NCBI GenBank assembly: GCA_026985615.1
Contig: JALSQD010000048.1
Location: forward strand, 1-35,557
DNA from: Thermaceae bacterium
Lineage (GTDB): Bacteria > Deinococcota > Deinococci > Deinococcales > Marinithermaceae
Direction of reading: 5' to 3'
Length of the DNA: 35,557 nucleotides
Positions 28,117-35,508 of the stretch are shown here, piece by piece. The notes beneath the pieces were generated by a model. The model was not told the origin of the DNA. It ran no database searches and saw only the letters and a list, made by a program, of their open reading frames with translations. How positions within the stretch are numbered: the stretch's first letter is position 1; every line of letters starts with the position of its first letter. The translations under genes and the position numbers were made by a program.

Positions 28117-29889
28117 ATGGAACGCCGCGTCGCCGCACGGCGGGTCTACTGGCGCTGGTTTAGCGAGGTCGACCTCGCTGGCGGGCCCACCCTGCGCATG
28201 ACCGGGGACGCGGCGCGCTGGCTGCGCCCGGGCGACGTGGTGCGGCTGCGCCTGCGCGCGGGCGCGGGCGGCTCGGTACTCGAGTTCGACGACTACGTGC
28301 TCGAGCGCGAAGGTCGGGTGGTCTGGCCGCTGTGGGACCGCGAGGTGCAGCACCCCCGCGGCGGCGTCTACGCGAAGGAGCTCTACGCCTACCGGCTGCG
28401 CATCCGCGAGGCGCGTTACGAGCAGGACTACGAGGCCATCGTCGCGCTCGAGCAGTACCACTACGCCTCCGACCACGACGCCGTGGCGGTGTGGCGCTGC
28501 CCCGACGGCAGCCGCCGCTACGCCAACAGCAAGCCCCGCTGCGATAGCGGCGAGGGGCGCCTGCTCGAGATCCGCGGCTCCACCCCGGCGAGCCGGTTCC
28601 TGGTGATGGAGCTCGTCGACCGCCTCCCCTTCGAGCCCGAGGTGGTGGGTTACCTGCGCCTAGATCCGCCGCTGCCAGCCATGCACCGGCGCGTCCCGGG
28701 CGGGGTGGAGCCGCGCATACGTGAGCGCGTCTTCCCTGAGGACTGGATCCACCCCACCTTCGACCTCAAGGGGTTGCAGCCGCGGGGACGGCGCTGGGAG
28801 GAGGTCGCGCAGGAGGCCCTCGACCGGGTGGACGTGGCGGCGGCGCGGGTGGCGCGGGTGGTGATCCACCCCGACTACCGGGCCGACGGGCTGGGCGTGC
28901 GCCTGTTGCGGGCGGCGCTCGAGTGGGCCCAGGAGCGCGCCGTGCCCGATACGCGCCGCGACAAGCGGCTGGTCTGCACCGTGGCCATGATGGCCCGTTA
29001 CCATCCCTTCTTCGAGCGCGCCGGCTTTCGCTACCTCTGGGACACCGCTTCCGGCCGTCCGGTGCTCGCCTACCCGCTCGACGACCACGCCGCGACCCTC
29101 ATCCGCCGCTTCTTGCAGACCGACCCCCTGGCCCAGGAGTACGGCGGCCGGCTCTACCGCTCGCGTTACCCCAAGGTGAGCGGCCTCGCCGGGCCGGTGG
29201 TCTTCCGGGGCGTGGACAAGGCCTACGTCAGCGTACTCGACCTCGACGCCCTGGCGCCCGAGGTGCGACAGTTGCTCAAGGCCTTCGGAGCGGTGCGCCG
29301 GCGCGTGGAGCGCCAGGTGTTGCGCGGCGTGAAGCTGCGCATCGAGCCGGGCGGGGTCTACCTGCTGTGGGGGGCGAGCGGGGCGGGCAAGACCACGTTG
29401 CTGCGCCTGCTGTGGGACGAGCTCCCCGACGCCGGCTGGGTGGACGGCCCCGAGGGGCGGGTGGAGGCCTACCTGCCCGGCGTGGCCGAGCCCGACCTGG
29501 GGGACGAAGCCATTCTGGAACGGGTGGCGCGGCGTTTGCAGGACGTGGCCGCCGCTGCCGAGCTGCTGGCGCGGATGGGGCTCGCCGACGCCATCCTCTG
29601 GCGCGCGCGGCCCGACCAGCTTTCCACCGGCCAGCGCGAGCGCCTTCGTCTGGCCGTGTTGCTGGCGGGCCGGCCGGATCTGCTCATCGTGGACGAGTTC
29701 GCCGCCCACCTCGACGGTACCAACGCGCGTCGGGTGGCGCGGGCGCTCTCCAATCTGGCCCGCGAGGTGGGAATCACCCTGGTGATCAGCAGCCACCGTA
29801 AGGAGGCGCGGCAGGCGCTCGAGCCCGACCGCATTGTCTACGTGGGCTACGGCTCGGTCTGGTCCGAGCCCGCCGAGCACAGGTCCTGA
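28117..29889 (+). CDS. ABC-type ATPase fused to a GNAT acetyltransferase domain (COG2401-like)
   Basis: A 590-residue soluble fusion. Residues about 90-330 form a GNAT-like domain with VARVVIHPDYRADGLGVRLL (residues about 244-263, the acetyl-CoA loop and helix) and MARYHPFFERAGFRYLW. The C-terminal third is an ABC ATPase: Walker A GASGAGKTT (about 419-427), signature STGQR (about 502-506), Walker B DLLIVDEFAAHLD (about 520-532), H-loop SSHR. There are no membrane helices, so it is not a transporter. This architecture matches COG2401, found mainly in archaea; its function is not established. An RNA-linked modifying role, as in other RNA acetyltransferases with helicase domains, is speculative. 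It stands alone with its own promoter. Confidence 0.85.
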   Translation: MERRVAARRVYWRWFSEVDLAGGPTLRMTGDAARWLRPGDVVRLRLRAGAGGSVLEFDDYVLEREGRVVWPLWDREVQHPRGGVYAKELYAYRLRIREARYEQDYEAIVALEQYHYASDHDAVAVWRCPDGSRRYANSKPRCDSGEGRLLEIRGSTPASRFLVMELVDRLPFEPEVVGYLRLDPPLPAMHRRVPGGVEPRIRERVFPEDWIHPTFDLKGLQPRGRRWEEVAQEALDRVDVAAARVARVVIHPDYRADGLGVRLLRAALEWAQERAVPDTRRDKRLVCTVAMMARYHPFFERAGFRYLWDTASGRPVLAYPLDDHAATLIRRFLQTDPLAQEYGGRLYRSRYPKVSGLAGPVVFRGVDKAYVSVLDLDALAPEVRQLLKAFGAVRRRVERQVLRGVKLRIEPGGVYLLWGASGAGKTTLLRLLWDELPDAGWVDGPEGRVEAYLPGVAEPDLGDEAILERVARRLQDVAAAAELLARMGLADAILWRARPDQLSTGQRERLRLAVLLAGRPDLLIVDEFAAHLDGTNARRVARALSNLAREVGITLVISSHRKEARQALEPDRIVYVGYGSVWSEPAEHRS

Positions 29890-29897
29890 CCGTTTCA

Positions 29898-29903
29898 TAA
29901 AAT
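29898..29903 (+). promoter_or_regulatory. -10 box of a leaderless promoter for the GH10 gene
   Basis: TAAAAT, 6 nt, then the ATG at 29910: canonical leaderless spacing, although the gene downstream is broken. Confidence 0.5.
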
Positions 29904-29909
29904 TGATCC

Positions 29910-30981
29910 ATGCACAGAAGGGCGTTCCTCAAGGGCGCGGCGCGGCGGCGTTTGGCCTGCTCGCCGGCTGCCGGGCGGCCGAGACGCCGGCCGAGGAGAC
30001 GCTTGCGGCCGCGGCGCGTTCCCGCGGCCTACACTACGACGACCTCGCCTATGCCGAGCTCTACCGTCGGCAGGTCGGGATCCTGACCACCGACTGGGCG
30101 CTCAAGTTCGACGCCATTCGCCCCGACCGCGACACCTGGTGGTTCGACGGCGGCGACGACATGCTGTCCTTCGCCTGCGAGATCGGCGCGCCCCTCCGCG
30201 GCCACACCCTCATCTGGAACGAGAGCGCCCCCGACTGGCTGTGGGCACTGGTGGAGGCAGGCGAGCTCGCCGAGGTGCGCCGGGTCTTCGACGAGCACGT
30301 CGAGCGCGTGGTGGACCGCTACCGGGGCCGGCTCCACTCCTGGGACGTGGTCAACGAGCCCTTCTGGCCGGGCCATGGCCTGCCCGGGGGCTGGCGCGAC
30401 GGCCCCTGGTACCGCGCCTACGGCGAGGACTACGTCCGCCGCGCCTTCGAGCTCGCGCGCCGCCACGACCCGGAGGTCCGGCTCGTGCTCAACGAGGTCC
30501 ACACCGAGCGCATGGACGACGTCGGCGAGGTGGTGCGCCGCGGGCTCGTCGGGCTGGTGCGGGGGTTGCTGGACGCGGGGGTGGATCTTTACGCCGTCGG
30601 CCTGCAGGGCCACTTTTACGCCTACTTCGAGGAGACCGCGGCCTACGACTACCCGCGTTTCGCCGCCTTCGTGCACGAGCTGGGCGAGCTGGGGGTCCGG
30701 GTCTTCATCACCGAGCTCGATGTCTCTGATGAGTGGCTGATCCGGCAGGGTAAGGAAGCAGAGACCGCGACGCCTGGGTGGCCGAGCAGTACTGCGCTTT
30801 CCTGGGCGAGGTGCTGCAGGTGCCGGCGGTGGAGGCGGTGATCACCTGGCAGCTGGCCGACAGGTACTCCTGGTTGCGCGCCTGGGCGCCGGTGCGCCCG
30901 CCACCCTTCGACGACGCCCTCAGGCCCAAGCCCGCCTTCCACGCCCTCCGGGAGGTGCTGGCCGCGGCGCCGGCGCGTTAG
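29910..30981 (+). pseudogene. Glycoside hydrolase family 10 (endo-beta-1,4-xylanase-like), two frameshifts
   Basis: Three frames must be joined. The start MHRRAFLKGAA is a twin-arginine signal, and after a frameshift near 29936-29950 it continues AAFGLLAGCRAAE with a lipobox. The catalytic domain is complete: GHTLIWNESAPDWL, SWDVVNEPF (acid/base Glu), FELARRHDPEVRLVLNEV, DLYAVGLQGHFY, VFITELDVS (nucleophile Glu) and, after a second frameshift near 30760-30770, AWVAEQYCAFLGEVLQVP, VITWQLADRYSWL and AFHALREVL. Both shifts are equivalent to loss of one base. It was an exported lipoprotein xylanase. Both shifts sit in GC-rich or purine-rich short repeats, so sequencing error or phase variation remain possible. 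Its stop overlaps the ASCH gene's stop. Confidence 0.8.
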
Positions 30982-31355
30982 GACCCGGCTTCGGGCCAGG
31001 CGACCTCGGAGAGGTCGGCCCACATCATCCGGCCCTTGCGCGGGGGCAGGGGCAGCGGCTTGGGGTAGCGCACGGGGTTCGCCAGCACCCAGGCCCACAG
31101 CGGCTTGCCCTGGGCGTACGCTTCGAGGAACATGCCCGCGCGGTGGTGGTCTTCGAAGGCCGCGAGCTCCTCCGCACTGAAGGGCCCCTCCACCCCCATC
31201 ACGTCCACCTGCCCGATGAGCCGGCCGCCACTAATGATGCCGATGGGGCCGCGAACGCGGGTGGGGTGCTTGCGGATCTCCCAGGTCTTCACGCCGTCCA
31301 CGATCCAGCCGGCGTAGGGCTCGCGCACGATCAAGCCGCGCTTGGGGCGCTGCAT
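30978..31355 (-). CDS. ASCH-domain protein
   Basis: A 125-residue protein: GLIVREPYAGWIVDGVKTWE near the N-terminus (the typical ASCH opening with the W-E pair), then RKHPTRVRGPIGIISGGRLI, GQVDVMGVEGP, and FEDHHRAGMFLEAYAQGKPL, WAWVLANPVRYPKPLPL. ASCH domains have an RNA-binding PUA-like fold; some members hydrolyse N4-acetylcytidine. The ligand here is unknown. The ATG is 6 nt after a TATACT -10 box and 21 nt from the start of the divergent nth gene. Its stop codon overlaps that of the convergent xylanase pseudogene by 2 nt. The function as RNA- or nucleoside-related is inferred from the domain. Confidence 0.85.
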   Translation of the reverse strand: MQRPKRGLIVREPYAGWIVDGVKTWEIRKHPTRVRGPIGIISGGRLIGQVDVMGVEGPFSAEELAAFEDHHRAGMFLEAYAQGKPLWAWVLANPVRYPKPLPLPPRKGRMMWADLSEVAWPEAGS

Positions 31356-31361
31356 GCGGCC

Positions 31362-31369
31362 AGTATAAT
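31362..31369. promoter_or_regulatory. Overlapping divergent -10 boxes for the ASCH and nth genes
   Basis: AGTATAAT contains TATAAT (31364-31369, rightward, 7 nt before the nth ATG) and, on the other strand, TATACT (31367-31362, 6 nt before the ASCH ATG). Both genes are leaderless and their -10 boxes share four base pairs, so polymerase can open in one direction at a time. Confidence 0.75.
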
Positions 31370-31376
31370 CGGCTTC

Positions 31377-32048
31377 ATGGCGCCCGCGAAGCCGCGCTGC
31401 CCGCGTGAGTCCAAGGCCAAGAAGCGCGAGCGCGCCCTGCGCATCCTGAAAAAGCTGGAGGCCGCCTATCCCGAGGCCCGCACCGAACTGCGCCACGAGA
31501 ACCCATTCCAGCTGCTCGTGGCCACCGTGCTCAGCGCCCAGGCAACCGATAAGTCGGTCAACGAGGCCACTCCCGCCCTTTTCGCGTGCTTTCCCACCCC
31601 CGAGGCGCTGGCTGCGGCTACCCCCGAGGGGGTGGAGCCCTTCATCCGCCGCATCGGGCTCTTTCGCACCAAGGCGCGCAACCTGGTGGCGCTGGCGCAG
31701 AGGCTCGTGGAAGAGCACGGCGGCGAGGTCCCGCGCGACAAAAAGGCGCTGATGGCGCTCCCCGGCGTGGGCTGGAAGACGGCCACGGTGGTATTGGGCG
31801 CGGCCTTCGGGGTGCCAGGCATCGCCGTGGACACCCACCTGGCGCGGCTGGCACACCGGCTCTGTCTTTCACGCGCCAAGACCCCGGAGAAGATCGGGGC
31901 CGAGCTGGAGGCGTTCTTTCCCCGCGAGAAGTGGGTCTTCGTGCACCACGCCCTCATCCTCCACGGCCGCTACGTATGTACCGCGCGCAAGTCGAAGTGC
32001 GACGCCTGCGTGTTGGCAGACGATTGTCCAAACCGTCACGACGCCTAG
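31377..32048 (+). CDS. nth: Endonuclease III (DNA glycosylase/AP lyase)
   Basis: A 223-residue HhH-GPD enzyme that removes oxidised pyrimidines and cuts abasic sites. FQLLVATVLSAQATDKSVNEA is the conserved N-terminal region. The hairpin-helix-hairpin LPGVGWKTATVVLG contains the catalytic Lys134 and IAVDTHLARLAHRL contains Asp152; the 18-residue spacing equals that of E. coli Lys120/Asp138. The 4Fe-4S loop has the C-x6-C-x2-C-x5-C arrangement (CTARKSKCDACVLADDC) at the C-terminus. The start is the ATG 7 nt after TATAAT; no ribosome site is present. It diverges from the ASCH gene and is followed by the zinc-ribbon gene with its own promoter. Confidence 0.97.
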   Translation: MAPAKPRCPRESKAKKRERALRILKKLEAAYPEARTELRHENPFQLLVATVLSAQATDKSVNEATPALFACFPTPEALAAATPEGVEPFIRRIGLFRTKARNLVALAQRLVEEHGGEVPRDKKALMALPGVGWKTATVVLGAAFGVPGIAVDTHLARLAHRLCLSRAKTPEKIGAELEAFFPREKWVFVHHALILHGRYVCTARKSKCDACVLADDCPNRHDA

Positions 32049-32062
32049 CCACCTTGGGGTGT

Positions 32063-32068
32063 TATGAT
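32063..32068 (+). promoter_or_regulatory. -10 box of a leaderless promoter for the zinc-ribbon gene
   Basis: TATGAT, 7 nt, then GTG at 32076. The upstream in-frame ATGs at 32064 and 32067 lie within or on this box and so cannot be on the transcript; the true start is the GTG. Confidence 0.6.
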
Positions 32069-32075
32069 GGTGGAC

Positions 32076-32807
32076 GTGAATATTGCGGGTGCCCTTGCCG
32101 ACCTGTACACCCTTCAGGAACGCGACCAAGAGCTCGACAAAATCAAGGAACAGCAGGAGCAGCTTCCCGAGGAACTGGTGGAGGTGCGCCAGCGCTGGGC
32201 CGAGCTCTCCGGGCGCTTGTCGCAGCTGAAGGAGCGTTACCTGGCGTTGCAGCGCGAATACAAGCAGAACGACCTCGAGATCAAAGACCTCATGGCCAAG
32301 CGCAAGCAGGCCGAGGACGAGCAGATGCAGTCCTCGAGCGTGCGCGAGCAGACGCAGTTCGAAAACCGCATCCAGCAGCTCTCCACCCGCATCGACGAGC
32401 TGACCGAGCTCACCATGCCCATCCTCGAGGAGATGGACGAGCTCGCGGCCAAGATCCAGGCGCTGGAAGAAGAGATGGCGCAGGTCAAGCCCGAGCTGGA
32501 GACGCTGGAGGCGCAGAACGCCGAGCGCGTGGCTGGGCTTGAGGCTGAGTACCAAGACAAGCTGGCCAAGCGCGAGGAGATGGCCGCTAGCATTCCTAAG
32601 AACCTCCTGCGCGAGTACCAGGCCATCCGTCGGGCCCGCAAGGGGATGGGCGTCGCCCTCGTGATCGCCCATGGCGGGGTCTACCGCTGTAGCGCCTGCA
32701 GCGTGCAGCTGCCCACCCACGTGGCCCAGCGCGTCTACCAGGGCCAGCAGGTGGTGCGCTGCCCCAGCTGCGGTCGGCTCTTGTGGAAGGGGCCGCAGGA
32801 GGGCTAG
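32076..32807 (+). CDS. Coiled-coil protein with C4-type zinc ribbon (DUF164/COG1579-like)
   Basis: A 243-residue protein. Residues about 10-175 are a long antiparallel coiled coil rich in Glu/Gln/Leu (LYTLQERDQELDKIKEQQEQ, then LSQLKERYLALQREYKQND and later LAAKIQALEEEMAQVKPELE). The C-terminus is a zinc ribbon: YRCSACSVQLPTHV and RCPSCGRLLW, two CxxC pairs separated by about 25 residues. The family is widespread and little characterised; a nucleic-acid or ribosome-related role is suspected for relatives. The start is assigned to GTG by promoter position. A strong Rho-independent terminator follows, so the gene is a single-gene unit. Confidence 0.85.
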   Translation: MNIAGALADLYTLQERDQELDKIKEQQEQLPEELVEVRQRWAELSGRLSQLKERYLALQREYKQNDLEIKDLMAKRKQAEDEQMQSSSVREQTQFENRIQQLSTRIDELTELTMPILEEMDELAAKIQALEEEMAQVKPELETLEAQNAERVAGLEAEYQDKLAKREEMAASIPKNLLREYQAIRRARKGMGVALVIAHGGVYRCSACSVQLPTHVAQRVYQGQQVVRCPSCGRLLWKGPQEG

Positions 32808-32826
32808 CGTCTTCGCTTGCAACCGC

Positions 32827-32856
32827 GCACCCCGGGCGCGTCCGGGGTGCTTTCTT
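32827..32856 (+). terminator. Rho-independent terminator after the zinc-ribbon gene
   Basis: GCACCCCGG and CCGGGGTGC form a 9-bp stem with a 6-nt GCGCGT loop, followed by TTTCTTGTCT. This is the clearest intrinsic terminator in the window. Confidence 0.85.
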
Positions 32857-32862
32857 GTCTGA

Positions 32863-34299
32863 CTAACCTTTTACCGAGACGAGCGGCCTCAGCCGCGCCA
32901 CCGCCCGGCCCAGGCCGGCGCCCTCGACCACCCGCACCACCTCGGCCACGTCCTTGTAGGCCTCGGGGGCCTCCTCGGCCACGGTGCGCCGGCTGGTGGC
33001 GCGCACCTCGATGCCCCGTTCCGCCAGCTCGCGCACCAGGTCGCGCCCGCGCACTTGCTTTTTCGACTTCGCCCGGCTGAGCACCCGCCCGGCGCCGTGG
33101 CAGCTGGAGCCGAAGCTCTTTTCCATCGCCTCCTTAGTGCCTACGAGCACGTAAGAGTAGCGCCCCATGTCGCCCGGCACCAGCACTGGCTGGCCCACGG
33201 TGGCGTAGGCCGCGGGCAGGTCGGGCGCGCCGGGACCGAAGGCGCGGGTCGCCCCCTTGCGGTGGACCAGCAGGCGGCGACCGCGGCGGGTCTCGAACTT
33301 GGCATTGTTGTGGGCCAGGTCGTAGACCACCCGCAGGGCGTGGTCGCGCGGGGCGAAGCCGGTGGCTTCGAAAGCGGCGCGAACGTAGTGGGTAATGAGC
33401 TGGCGGTTGGCGAAGGCGTAGTTGGCCGCGGCCGCCATGGCCGCGAGGTAGGCCCGGCCCTCGGGGCTTTCGATGGGCGCGGCGGCCATCTGCCGGTCCA
33501 CAAGCTCGATGCCGTATCTAGGCGCGGACTGGAGGAAGCGCTGGACGTAGTCCTGGGCCACCTGATGGCCCAGGCCGCGGGAGCCGGTGTGGATCAGGAC
33601 GGTGATCTGGTCCTCGGCGAGGCCGAAGACGGCGGCCACCTCGGGGTCGTAGATCTTCTCGACGTACTGGACTTCGAGAAAGTGATTTCCCGAGCCCAGG
33701 GTGCCGAGTTGCGGCAGACCCCGCTCGTAGGCGCGCTCGGAGACGCGGCCCGGGTCGGCGCCTTCGAGCCGCCCGCCCGACTCGATGAACTCCAGGTCGC
33801 CCGCCTCGCCCCAGCCCTGCCGCACCACCCAGCCCGCGCCCTCGGCCAGTACCCGCGCCAGGCCCTTGCGGTTCAGCTTGAGGTCGCGCCGCCGGGAACC
33901 CACGCCGGCGGGCACGTGCTCGTAAAGGCGGTCGGCCAGCCAGGCCTTGCGCGGCTCCAGGTTGCGGCGCTCGAGCCCGCTGGCCAGGAGCCGCACCCCG
34001 CAGTTGATGTCGAACCCCACGCCGCCAGGGCTCACCACCCCGCCGGCCGCGGGGTCGAAGGCAGCCACCCCGCCGATGGGGAAGCCGTAGCCCCAGTGGA
34101 GGTCGGGCATCGCCAGCGCCGGCCCGACGATGCCCAGCAGGGTGGCGACGTTCATTAGCTGCACCAGCGAGGCGTAGTCCTCGCGTTCGAGCTGCGCCAG
34201 GATCGGCTTCGAGGCGAAGAATACGGCGTCGGTGCGCATCTTTCCCTGCCGGGGAATGCGAAAGGTGTAGCGGTCTTCCTGCACGAACGAGACGTCCAC
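32863..34299 (-). CDS. rtcB: RNA 3'-phosphate/5'-OH ligase RtcB
   Basis: A 478-residue RtcB that joins RNA 2',3'-cyclic phosphate or 3'-phosphate ends to 5'-hydroxyl ends with GTP and Mn2+. Visible: MPDLHWGYGFPIGGVAAFD, GGVGFDINCGVRLL (Mn-binding Asp and Cys), LGTLGSGNHFLEVQ, VLIHTGSRGLGHQV, DLAHNNAKFE, VLVPGDMGRYSYVLVG and SSCHGAGRVLSR, whose His is the guanylylated residue. The length fits bacterial/archaeal RtcB. The GTG start lies 19 nt after the archease stop and only a weak GAGAAG site is seen, so co-translation with archease is likely. It forms an RNA-repair pair with the archease gene upstream. Confidence 0.96.
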   Translation of the reverse strand: MDVSFVQEDRYTFRIPRQGKMRTDAVFFASKPILAQLEREDYASLVQLMNVATLLGIVGPALAMPDLHWGYGFPIGGVAAFDPAAGGVVSPGGVGFDINCGVRLLASGLERRNLEPRKAWLADRLYEHVPAGVGSRRRDLKLNRKGLARVLAEGAGWVVRQGWGEAGDLEFIESGGRLEGADPGRVSERAYERGLPQLGTLGSGNHFLEVQYVEKIYDPEVAAVFGLAEDQITVLIHTGSRGLGHQVAQDYVQRFLQSAPRYGIELVDRQMAAAPIESPEGRAYLAAMAAAANYAFANRQLITHYVRAAFEATGFAPRDHALRVVYDLAHNNAKFETRRGRRLLVHRKGATRAFGPGAPDLPAAYATVGQPVLVPGDMGRYSYVLVGTKEAMEKSFGSSCHGAGRVLSRAKSKKQVRGRDLVRELAERGIEVRATSRRTVAEEAPEAYKDVAEVVRVVEGAGLGRAVARLRPLVSVKG

Positions 34300-34318
34300 G
34301 ATGACTTCTCACACCCCC

Positions 34319-34744
34319 TCACACGTCCAGGATCACCCGGGCCCGGTAGCGGCCGCCTGTCTGTTCTATCTCGAGGCCGTGGTAGGTGGCGGCCTTGACC
34401 TCGCCGGCGAAGCGGTTCGCGACGCGGTCGAAGGGCACGGTCGCGAGCCGGGCCTCGAGCCGCCAGCCCGCGGGCGTGTGGTCCAGCGAAACCTCGGTTC
34501 CGAGCGGCACCTCGCCCCGGGTCTGCACCAGGTAGGCCAGCTCGTCGAGCCAGCGCACTAGCAGCGTTTCCAGACTCTCCGCCTCAAGCCGCAACCGGCG
34601 CTCGTCACCCGACTCCGCTTCCAGCGGCCCTTCGAACATGACCTCCAAAAGACCCTTCGCTGCGCCCTCGAAGAGTGCGGCCAGGCTGCCGGCTTCCACC
34701 TCGAACCCCACGTCGGCGGTGTGGTCGAGCATGCGCAGCCGCAT
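34319..34744 (-). CDS. Archease, RtcB cofactor
   Basis: A 141-residue archease: RMLDHTADVGFEVEAGSLAA at the N-terminus (metal-binding HTADVG-x-x-h), LFEGAAKGLLEVMF, LLVRWLDELAYLVQTRGEVP, FDRVANRFAGEVKAATYHGL with the metal-site residues, and the C-terminal GRYRARVILDV. Archease speeds RtcB guanylylation and turnover. The ATG is 2 nt past the preceding TGA (deacetylase gene) and the gene ends 19 nt before rtcB, so all three are probably one leftward operon. Confidence 0.92.
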   Translation of the reverse strand: MRLRMLDHTADVGFEVEAGSLAALFEGAAKGLLEVMFEGPLEAESGDERRLRLEAESLETLLVRWLDELAYLVQTRGEVPLGTEVSLDHTPAGWRLEARLATVPFDRVANRFAGEVKAATYHGLEIEQTGGRYRARVILDV

Positions 34745-34746
34745 CG

Positions 34747-35397
34747 TCAGTCCAGCCCGGTGCGCGCCGCCCCCTGGTAGCCCGCGAGGTGGAAGGTCTC
34801 CTCCATGAGCCGTTCGGCGGCGCTGTCCAGCATCTTGAGCACCGAGAGCGCTTGGGTGCGGTGCTGGGCCATTGCCCGCATCTTCACCGCCAGCGTCGCG
34901 CGCTCGAGCGGCACGAAGTGGGTGGGCGGCAGCCAGCCCTCGCGCAGGCCGGGGTAGGGACGAGGGGGCGCGTAGTAGTAGAGCTTCACCGACGCGCCGT
35001 AGCGCTCGAGCGCCTCCACGGTCCAGCGGTGGGTGGCCACGTGGTCGGGGTGGCGGTTGAGGCCGTTGGGCGGAAAGGTCACGATGCGCTCGGGCCTCAG
35101 CTCGCCAAAGCGCTCCGCCAATAGCTCGGCGGCCTCGGGGTGCTCGCCCAGGCCCTTGTCGGGGTAACCGTAGACCTCCAGGTGCCCCACCCGCAGAATC
35201 TCGGCGGCGCGCCTGAGTTCTTCCTCGCGCACGCGGGGCAGCTCCTCGCGGACGCACAGCCCCAGGTCGCGCCCCTGGTCGCCACGGGTGAGCGTGATCA
35301 GCCCGGTGCTCCAGCCGCGAAGGGCGGCCTCGTAGAGCACACCCCCCGCGCCGAAGACCTCGTCGTCGGGATGGGGCACCACCACCAATAGCTCCAC
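34747..35397 (-). CDS. PIG-L/LmbE-family deacetylase (BshB-like)
   Basis: A 216-residue zinc deacetylase with PHPDDEVFGAGG (the zinc-binding HPDDE motif), LITLTRGDQGRDLG and RHPDHVATHRW (second zinc and catalytic site). The length and TRGDQGR spelling fit the BshB group that makes bacillithiol by deacetylating GlcNAc-malate; Deinococcus-Thermus bacteria make bacillithiol, but other small-sugar substrates are possible. The GTG start lies 6 nt after a TAGGAT box, so it is leaderless. It begins the operon deacetylase-archease-rtcB. Confidence 0.85.
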   Translation of the reverse strand: MELLVVVPHPDDEVFGAGGVLYEAALRGWSTGLITLTRGDQGRDLGLCVREELPRVREEELRRAAEILRVGHLEVYGYPDKGLGEHPEAAELLAERFGELRPERIVTFPPNGLNRHPDHVATHRWTVEALERYGASVKLYYYAPPRPYPGLREGWLPPTHFVPLERATLAVKMRAMAQHRTQALSVLKMLDSAAERLMEETFHLAGYQGAARTGLD

Positions 35398-35403
35398 GCC
35401 CCC

Positions 35404-35409
35404 ATCCTA
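35404..35409 (-). promoter_or_regulatory. -10 box of a leaderless promoter for the deacetylase operon
   Basis: TAGGAT on the minus strand, 6 nt, then the GTG at 35397. It would drive the deacetylase-archease-rtcB unit. Confidence 0.55.
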
Positions 35410-35472
35410 GCGCAGTGCCCGCACGTGGCGGTGAACCCGGACAGACACATGTGAGACCGAATCGATAAGAAT

Positions 35473-35506
35473 GTGGGGACCACTCCAGGAGAGAGGAGGT
35501 CCCCAC
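35473..35506 (+). promoter_or_regulatory. Hairpin that sequesters the putative transposase ribosome site
   Basis: GTGGGGACC pairs with GGTCCCCAC (9 bp, 16-nt loop). The GAGGAGGT Shine-Dalgarno (35493-35500) lies partly in the loop and partly in the stem. Read-in transcripts would fold and block translation. Confidence 0.55.
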
Positions 35507-35508
35507 GG

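Noticed and set aside
33055..34158. Rightward open frame of 367 codons opposite rtcB
   Set aside because: It mirrors the RtcB codons, has no promoter or ribosome site, and shows no family signature.
35446..35453. CACATGTG palindrome near the IS end as a target site
   Set aside because: It is only 8 bp and overlaps the assumed left end; without the right end a target duplication cannot be shown.
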